From: Allobrachymonas sp.
Lineage (GTDB): Bacteria > Pseudomonadota > Gammaproteobacteria > Burkholderiales > Burkholderiaceae_C
DNA: 8,556 bases
Assembly: GCA_018054915.1 (NCBI GenBank)
Contig: JAGPIR010000044.1
Coordinates: 1 to 8,556 of the forward strand
Direction: 5' to 3'
The position numbers were made by a program, and so were the translations under genes. Position 1 is the stretch's first letter. Each line of letters starts with the position of its first letter. Under the pieces are notes generated by a model. It ran no database searches. It worked only from the letters and a program-made list of their open reading frames with translations, and had not been told where the DNA came from. This document shows positions 6,888 to 8,556 of this stretch, piece after piece.

Positions 6888-8556
6888 ATGACATCGGCAA
6901 CTTCTTCCGGTGGTGATCTGCCATTGCTGCGCCTGCGTGGCGTGGTACGCGAATACCCCGCCGGAGATGGCGTGGTAGCCGTGCTCAAGGATGTCGACCT
7001 GGACATCCGGGCCGGCGAGATGGTGGCCATCATGGGTCCGTCTGGTTCAGGCAAATCCACGCTGATGAACATTCTGGGCTGCCTCGATCGGCCCACACGC
7101 GGCAGCTACCAGGTGGCCGGCAAGGAAACCGGCCAGATGGTGCCCGACGAGCTGGCGCGGTTGCGCCGCGAGCATTTCGGCTTCATCTTCCAGCGCTACC
7201 ATCTGATGGGCGACCTGAGCGCCATGGGCAACACGGAAATTCCGGCCATTTATAGCGGTGTGCCGATCATGCAACGGCATACCCGTGCCGAAAACCTGTT
7301 GAAGCGGCTGGGTCTGGGCGAACGCCTGGGCAACCGGCCGGGGCAGCTTTCTGGCGGGCAGCAACAGCGTGTATCGATCGCGCGCGCGCTGATGAATGGC
7401 GGCGACGTGATCCTGGCAGACGAACCCACCGGTGCGCTGGATCAGGCCAGCGGCGCCGAGGTGATGGCGATCCTGAAAGAGCTGCACGCCGACGGGCACA
7501 CCATCATCCTGGTCACGCATGACGCCGACGTAGCCGCCAATGCCAGCCGCATCATCGAAATCCGCGACGGCCGCATCGTGGCCGACCATGCACGCAGCCA
7601 GGCGCTGCCCCCGGTTGTCAAGGCCGATGTTTCGCCACCGCCTCAGAAGAACACCTGGTCCGCCGCCGGAGGACGGTTTGGCGAAGCCGCCCGCATGGCC
7701 ATGCGGGCCATGGTCGGACACAAATTACGCACCCTGCTGACCATGCTGGGCATCATCATCGGTATCGCATCGGTGGTATCGGTGGTGGCACTGGGCGAGG
7801 GTTCGCGCCAGAAAATCCTGTCCGACATCAACAACATGGGCACCAATACCATCGAGATCATGCCCGGCAGCGGCTTTGGCGACCGCACGGCGGGCCGTAT
7901 CCGCACCCTGGTGCCAGCCGATGCCCGGTCCCTGGGGCAACTGGCGTACGTCGACAGCGTATCGCCCAACGTCAGCGCCGGCCGCACCCTGCGCCGCAGC
8001 AATACCGAAAAAACCGCCACCATCAACGGCGTGAGTGACCAGTTTTTTCGCGCGCGCGGCTATGAAATCGACAAAGGTGCGTTTTTCGACCAGGACAGCA
8101 TCCTGCGCCAGACCCAGGATGCAGTGATTGACCCCAACACGCTCAACGCGTTCTTTACAGCCGGTGAAAACCCGATCGGGCAGATCATTTTGATCGGTAC
8201 GGTGCCGGTGCGTGTGATAGGGGTCACCGTGAAAAAAGACTTGCCCTACGGCGCCCCCGATGCGCTCAACGTCTGGTTGCCTTACACCACGGTGATGGGC
8301 CGCATCATGGGAACCAACTACCTGCGCAGCATCACGGTGCGCATCAGCGACACCGTGGACAGCGCAGCTGCCGAACAGGGCATTACCCAACTGATGGTGC
8401 AGCGCCACGGTGTCCAGGATTTTTTCACAATGAGTTCCGACAGCATCAAGCAGACGGTAGAAAAAACCACCCAGACCATGACGCTGCTGATTTCCGCCAT
8501 TGCGCTCATTTCACTGGTGGTGGGCGGGATTGGCGTCATGAACATCATGTTGGTGT
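6888..8556 (+). CDS. macB: MacB, ABC efflux ATPase/permease (partial: N-terminal 556 residues)
   Basis: The frame is open to the right edge; about 90-100 residues of the usual 650 or so are missing. The N-terminal ATPase domain has Walker A GPSGSGKST (50-58), the Q-loop Gln102 in FIFQRYHLM, the signature LSGGQQQ (154-160), Walker B VILADEP with catalytic Glu179 (174-180) and the H-loop His211. A linker (about 235-265) leads to the first membrane helix (about 281-302), then the large periplasmic domain (about 303-525) with DAVIDPNT and LNVWLPYTT. The second membrane helix includes LVVGGIGVMNIMLV at the edge. MacB works as a dimer, using ATP hydrolysis in the cytoplasm to drive a periplasmic conformational cycle that pushes substrates through MacA and an outer-membrane channel. 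Known substrates in other species include macrolides, lipopeptides and heat-stable toxin; the substrate here is unknown. All catalytic motifs are intact. Confidence 0.97.
   Translation, partial: MTSATSSGGDLPLLRLRGVVREYPAGDGVVAVLKDVDLDIRAGEMVAIMGPSGSGKSTLMNILGCLDRPTRGSYQVAGKETGQMVPDELARLRREHFGFIFQRYHLMGDLSAMGNTEIPAIYSGVPIMQRHTRAENLLKRLGLGERLGNRPGQLSGGQQQRVSIARALMNGGDVILADEPTGALDQASGAEVMAILKELHADGHTIILVTHDADVAANASRIIEIRDGRIVADHARSQALPPVVKADVSPPPQKNTWSAAGGRFGEAARMAMRAMVGHKLRTLLTMLGIIIGIASVVSVVALGEGSRQKILSDINNMGTNTIEIMPGSGFGDRTAGRIRTLVPADARSLGQLAYVDSVSPNVSAGRTLRRSNTEKTATINGVSDQFFRARGYEIDKGAFFDQDSILRQTQDAVIDPNTLNAFFTAGENPIGQIILIGTVPVRVIGVTVKKDLPYGAPDALNVWLPYTTVMGRIMGTNYLRSITVRISDTVDSAAAEQGITQLMVQRHGVQDFFTMSSDSIKQTVEKTTQTMTLLISAIALISLVVGGIGVMNIMLV

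Noticed and set aside
7725..8408. A 227-codon minus-strand frame opposite macB
   Set aside because: It is antisense to the MacB periplasmic domain, whose sequence is clearly conserved; the His/Gly/Val-rich product is typical of reverse-strand shadows.

Overview
This window is moderately GC-rich bacterial chromosome. RecA, RecX, the ComM-type ATPase, the YjiN-like DUF445 protein, a YibF-like GST and MacAB all look proteobacterial. The RecA sequence and the recA-recX arrangement best fit a betaproteobacterium of the order Burkholderiales, possibly Alcaligenaceae. The genus cannot be fixed from this sequence alone. No mobile element, tRNA, rRNA or CRISPR array was seen.

Left half (1-4270), minus strand. 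Reading in the direction of transcription, a DUF445 membrane protein (4270-2987) is followed by the recA control region. This has a near-consensus sigma70 promoter with a LexA box placed on its start site. Then come recA (2838-1798), an 85-residue gene resembling half of a VOC/glyoxalase protein (1801-1544), recX (1537-947) and the 5' part of a comM/yifB-type ATPase gene (877 to beyond the window edge). The recA stop and the start of the small gene overlap as ATGA, and recX starts 6 nt after the small gene, so the three are very probably one SOS-induced, translationally coupled unit. comM lies 69 nt further on and may be read through.

Middle (4271-4583). This 313-nt divergent intergenic region separates the DUF445 gene from a plus-strand GST gene. 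It contains a near-perfect 18-bp inverted repeat with the LexA core CTGT-N8-ACAG, matching the recA box at 14 of 16 positions. It is the most interesting regulatory signal here, because it suggests that the GST and/or DUF445 gene may also respond to LexA.

Right half (4584-8556), plus strand. A YibF-like glutathione S-transferase gene (4584-5201) is followed by a 302-nt spacer and then macA (5504-6874) and macB (6888 to beyond the window edge). MacAB is a tripartite ABC efflux pump needing a TolC-like outer-membrane partner. MacA carries an unusual Ala/Ser/Pro-rich insert of about 60 residues. macB follows after 13 nt with its own ribosome binding site, so macAB is an operon.

Most of the window is ordinary housekeeping and efflux content. 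I see no wholly new system. The points worth a second look are the second LexA-like operator, the half-VOC gene locked between recA and recX, and sequence oddities in RecX, MacA, RecA and ComM.
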